From Chloroflexota bacterium (GTDB lineage: Bacteria; Chloroflexota; Anaerolineae; SpSt-600), in the NCBI GenBank assembly GCA_011041825.1, contig DRAO01000218.1, positions 1 to 6,618 on the forward strand: a stretch of DNA of 6,618 nucleotides, read 5' to 3'. Below, in pieces: positions 5,403 through 6,618 of this stretch. Positions within the stretch are counted from its first letter, which is position 1. Every line of letters begins with the position of its first letter. Made by a program: the position numbers and the translations under genes. The notes under the pieces are model-generated. The model was not told the origin of the DNA. It was given only the letters and a program-made list of their open reading frames with translations, and made no database searches.

Positions 5403-6506
5403 TTAATGAAGGATGGCTTTCTCCGTCTGGGCATCGAAAAGATGCATATTGTCCATATCTATTACCATTTCCACCACATCACCTGGCCTGGCCGCAACCC
5501 TAGGGTCAACCCTGGCGATAAAGCGGTTTTTCCCCGACAGAAGGTAGAGGAAGATCTCGTTACCCATAAGCTCCTTAACATCTACTTCAGCCTTTATATG
5601 GGCAGCGCTTATGCCAGGGGGTACATACGGAGGAGCATGGATGTGCTCGGGCCTTATGCCAAAAATCACCTTCTTGCCCTTATAAGGCAGGGCCTTTTCT
5701 TTCTTGGCTTCAGGGATAAGCACCCGGAAAGTGCCCGTATCCACCAGGAGCTTGCCGTCTTCTTCTACTATGGTGGCTTCAAAGAAGTTCATTGAGGGGC
5801 TGCCAATGAAACCCGCTACGAAAATGTTGGCCGGTTCGTTGTACAGCTTTTGAGGGGTATCCACCTGCTGGAGCACTCCATCCTTGAGGACAGCAATGCG
5901 GGTACCCATAGTCATCGCTTCCATCTGGTCGTGAGTCACATAGATGAAAGTGGTCTGAAGGCGCTGGTGGAGTTTGATGAGCTCTGCCCTGGTCTGCACC
6001 CGCAGCTTGGCATCCAGGTTGGAGAGAGGCTCATCCATCAGGAAGACCTTGGGCTCTCGCACGATGGCCCGTCCCACAGCCACTCGCTGCCTCTGTCCTC
6101 CTGAGAGCTCCCTGGGCTTACGGTCAAGTAAATCCTCGATGCCTAGTATCCTGGCAGCTTCCTTTACCCTTCGGTCTATCTCGTGCTTGGGCACCTTGCG
6201 CAGTTTAAGGCCGAAGGCCATATTATCGTAGACATTCATATGAGGATAAAGGGCATAACTCTGGAAAACCATTGCAATATCTCTGTCTTTGGGAGGCACA
6301 TCGTTCACCAGCCTATCACCAATGTAAATCTTGCCTTCGGTGACCTCTTCCAGGCCAGCTAAGAGCCTAAGGGTAGTGGTTTTGCCACATCCTGATGGGC
6401 CTACGAATACCAGGAATTCCTTGTCTTCTATGTGGATGTTCAGGTCATTGACGGCAACAACCTTCCCGAAGCGTTTAGTCACATGCTCATAAGTAACACT
6501 GGCCAT
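5403..6506 (-). CDS. ugpC: MalK/UgpC/MsmX-family sugar ABC transporter ATPase
   Basis: This 367-residue cytoplasmic ATPase powers carbohydrate (or glycerol-3-phosphate) import by binding a pair of membrane permeases. The nucleotide-binding domain shows Walker A GPSGCGKTT (36-44), Q-loop Gln82 in VFQSYALYPHM (80-90), signature LSGGQ (134-138), Walker B VFLMDEP (154-160, catalytic Glu159), D-loop SNLDA (162-166) and H-loop His192. FIGSPSMNF (233-241) and GIRPEH (283-288) mark the C-terminal MalK-type TOBE regulatory domain. The ATG at 6506 is preferred over an upstream in-frame GTG (6524), because the GTG would place the AAGGAGG ribosome site inside the gene. No permease or binding-protein gene is in the window, so it may be a shared ATPase like MsmX. 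The symbol reflects the family, not a proven substrate. The SRP RNA follows directly downstream. Confidence 0.93.
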   Translation of the reverse strand: MASVTYEHVTKRFGKVVAVNDLNIHIEDKEFLVFVGPSGCGKTTTLRLLAGLEEVTEGKIYIGDRLVNDVPPKDRDIAMVFQSYALYPHMNVYDNMAFGLKLRKVPKHEIDRRVKEAARILGIEDLLDRKPRELSGGQRQRVAVGRAIVREPKVFLMDEPLSNLDAKLRVQTRAELIKLHQRLQTTFIYVTHDQMEAMTMGTRIAVLKDGVLQQVDTPQKLYNEPANIFVAGFIGSPSMNFFEATIVEEDGKLLVDTGTFRVLIPEAKKEKALPYKGKKVIFGIRPEHIHAPPYVPPGISAAHIKAEVDVKELMGNEIFLYLLSGKNRFIARVDPRVAARPGDVVEMVIDMDNMHLFDAQTEKAILH

Positions 6507-6512
6507 CCTTCC

Positions 6513-6519
6513 CCTCCTT
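6513..6519 (-). promoter_or_regulatory. Shine-Dalgarno that fixes the ATPase start
   Basis: AAGGAGG on the minus strand ends 6 bases before the ATG at 6506-6504. A GTG six codons further upstream (6524) is in frame, but has no comparable site and would add an atypical RRRG stretch before the conserved MASVTYEHVTKRFG start. Confidence 0.85.
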
Positions 6520-6548
6520 CTCACAAAATATGCGCTGGGCTTATCATT

Positions 6549-6576
6549 ATTATACTCATTGAGATTAATTTTGCAA
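6549..6576 (-). promoter_or_regulatory. Promoter of the ABC ATPase - SRP RNA unit
   Basis: On the minus strand, TTGCAA (6571-6576, 4 of 6) and a perfect TATAAT (6549-6554) are separated by 16 bases. The start point should be near 6542, giving a leader of about 35 bases to the ATG at 6506. The region is AT-rich compared with the genes around it. It is the only good promoter visible for the leftward unit and may also feed the SRP RNA. Confidence 0.7.
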
Positions 6577-6618
6577 GATGCCGTTTTCGCTCACGTAAAA
6601 TGTTACCGGGTGCTATAC

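Noticed and set aside
5394..5460. Dedicated promoter for the SRP RNA at the end of the ATPase gene
   Set aside because: Only poor matches (CATTAA, TAAGTG) occur at the -10 distance and none at -35.
5100..5503. Open + strand frames of 81 and 94 codons
   Set aside because: They lie antisense to the SRP RNA and the end of the ABC ATPase gene. The RNA signature explains the sequence and the peptides look like nothing known.
6506..6524. GTG at 6524 as the start of the ABC ATPase
   Set aside because: It would put the AAGGAGG site inside the gene and add six atypical residues. The ATG at 6506 has ideal spacing.

Overview
The window comes from a bacterium of moderate GC content. The gene types suggest a monoderm-like or Chloroflexota-type lineage. 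The evidence is a Gram-positive-style capsule kinase/phosphatase module (CpsC, CpsD, and CpsB of the PHP type), a tiny ribosomal protein of the mS38/bS22 family, a long SRP RNA with an Alu domain, and a single-domain SppA. The lineage is inferred from gene content only; there is no 16S or other marker in the window.

Left part (1-433): no convincing protein gene. It holds a possible leftward promoter at 18-46, a foldback (nested inverted-repeat) element at about 156-322, and a near-consensus rightward promoter at 340-368 that starts the main operon.

Centre (434-4918, all + strand): five genes are packed with gaps of 14 to 37 bases, followed by sppA after 87 bases. The first three make a surface-polysaccharide control module: a two-TM co-polymerase/kinase adaptor, a bacterial tyrosine (BY) kinase with an unusually short tyrosine tail, and the cognate PHP tyrosine phosphatase. 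Next comes an easily missed 32-residue gene at 2671-2769, a bS22/mS38-like ribosomal protein with a near-perfect Shine-Dalgarno and a candidate promoter inside the end of the phosphatase gene. A long-form glucose-1-phosphate thymidylyltransferase (dTDP-sugar supply) and the SppA membrane protease complete the series.

Right part (4919-6618): sppA converges with a leftward unit made of a MalK/UgpC/MsmX-type sugar ABC ATPase (5403-6506) and, 9 bases after its stop, the large SRP RNA (5119-5393). The outer stem of the SRP RNA runs straight into a T-run and probably doubles as its terminator. Between the converging units sits a second foldback element (4926-5106) with perfect 12-bp terminal inverted repeats and three abutting internal hairpins. 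The ATPase has its own promoter with a perfect TATAAT.

The most unusual items are the two foldback elements, the promoterless-looking SRP RNA attached to an ABC ATPase transcript, and the ribosomal protein gene embedded in a capsule operon.
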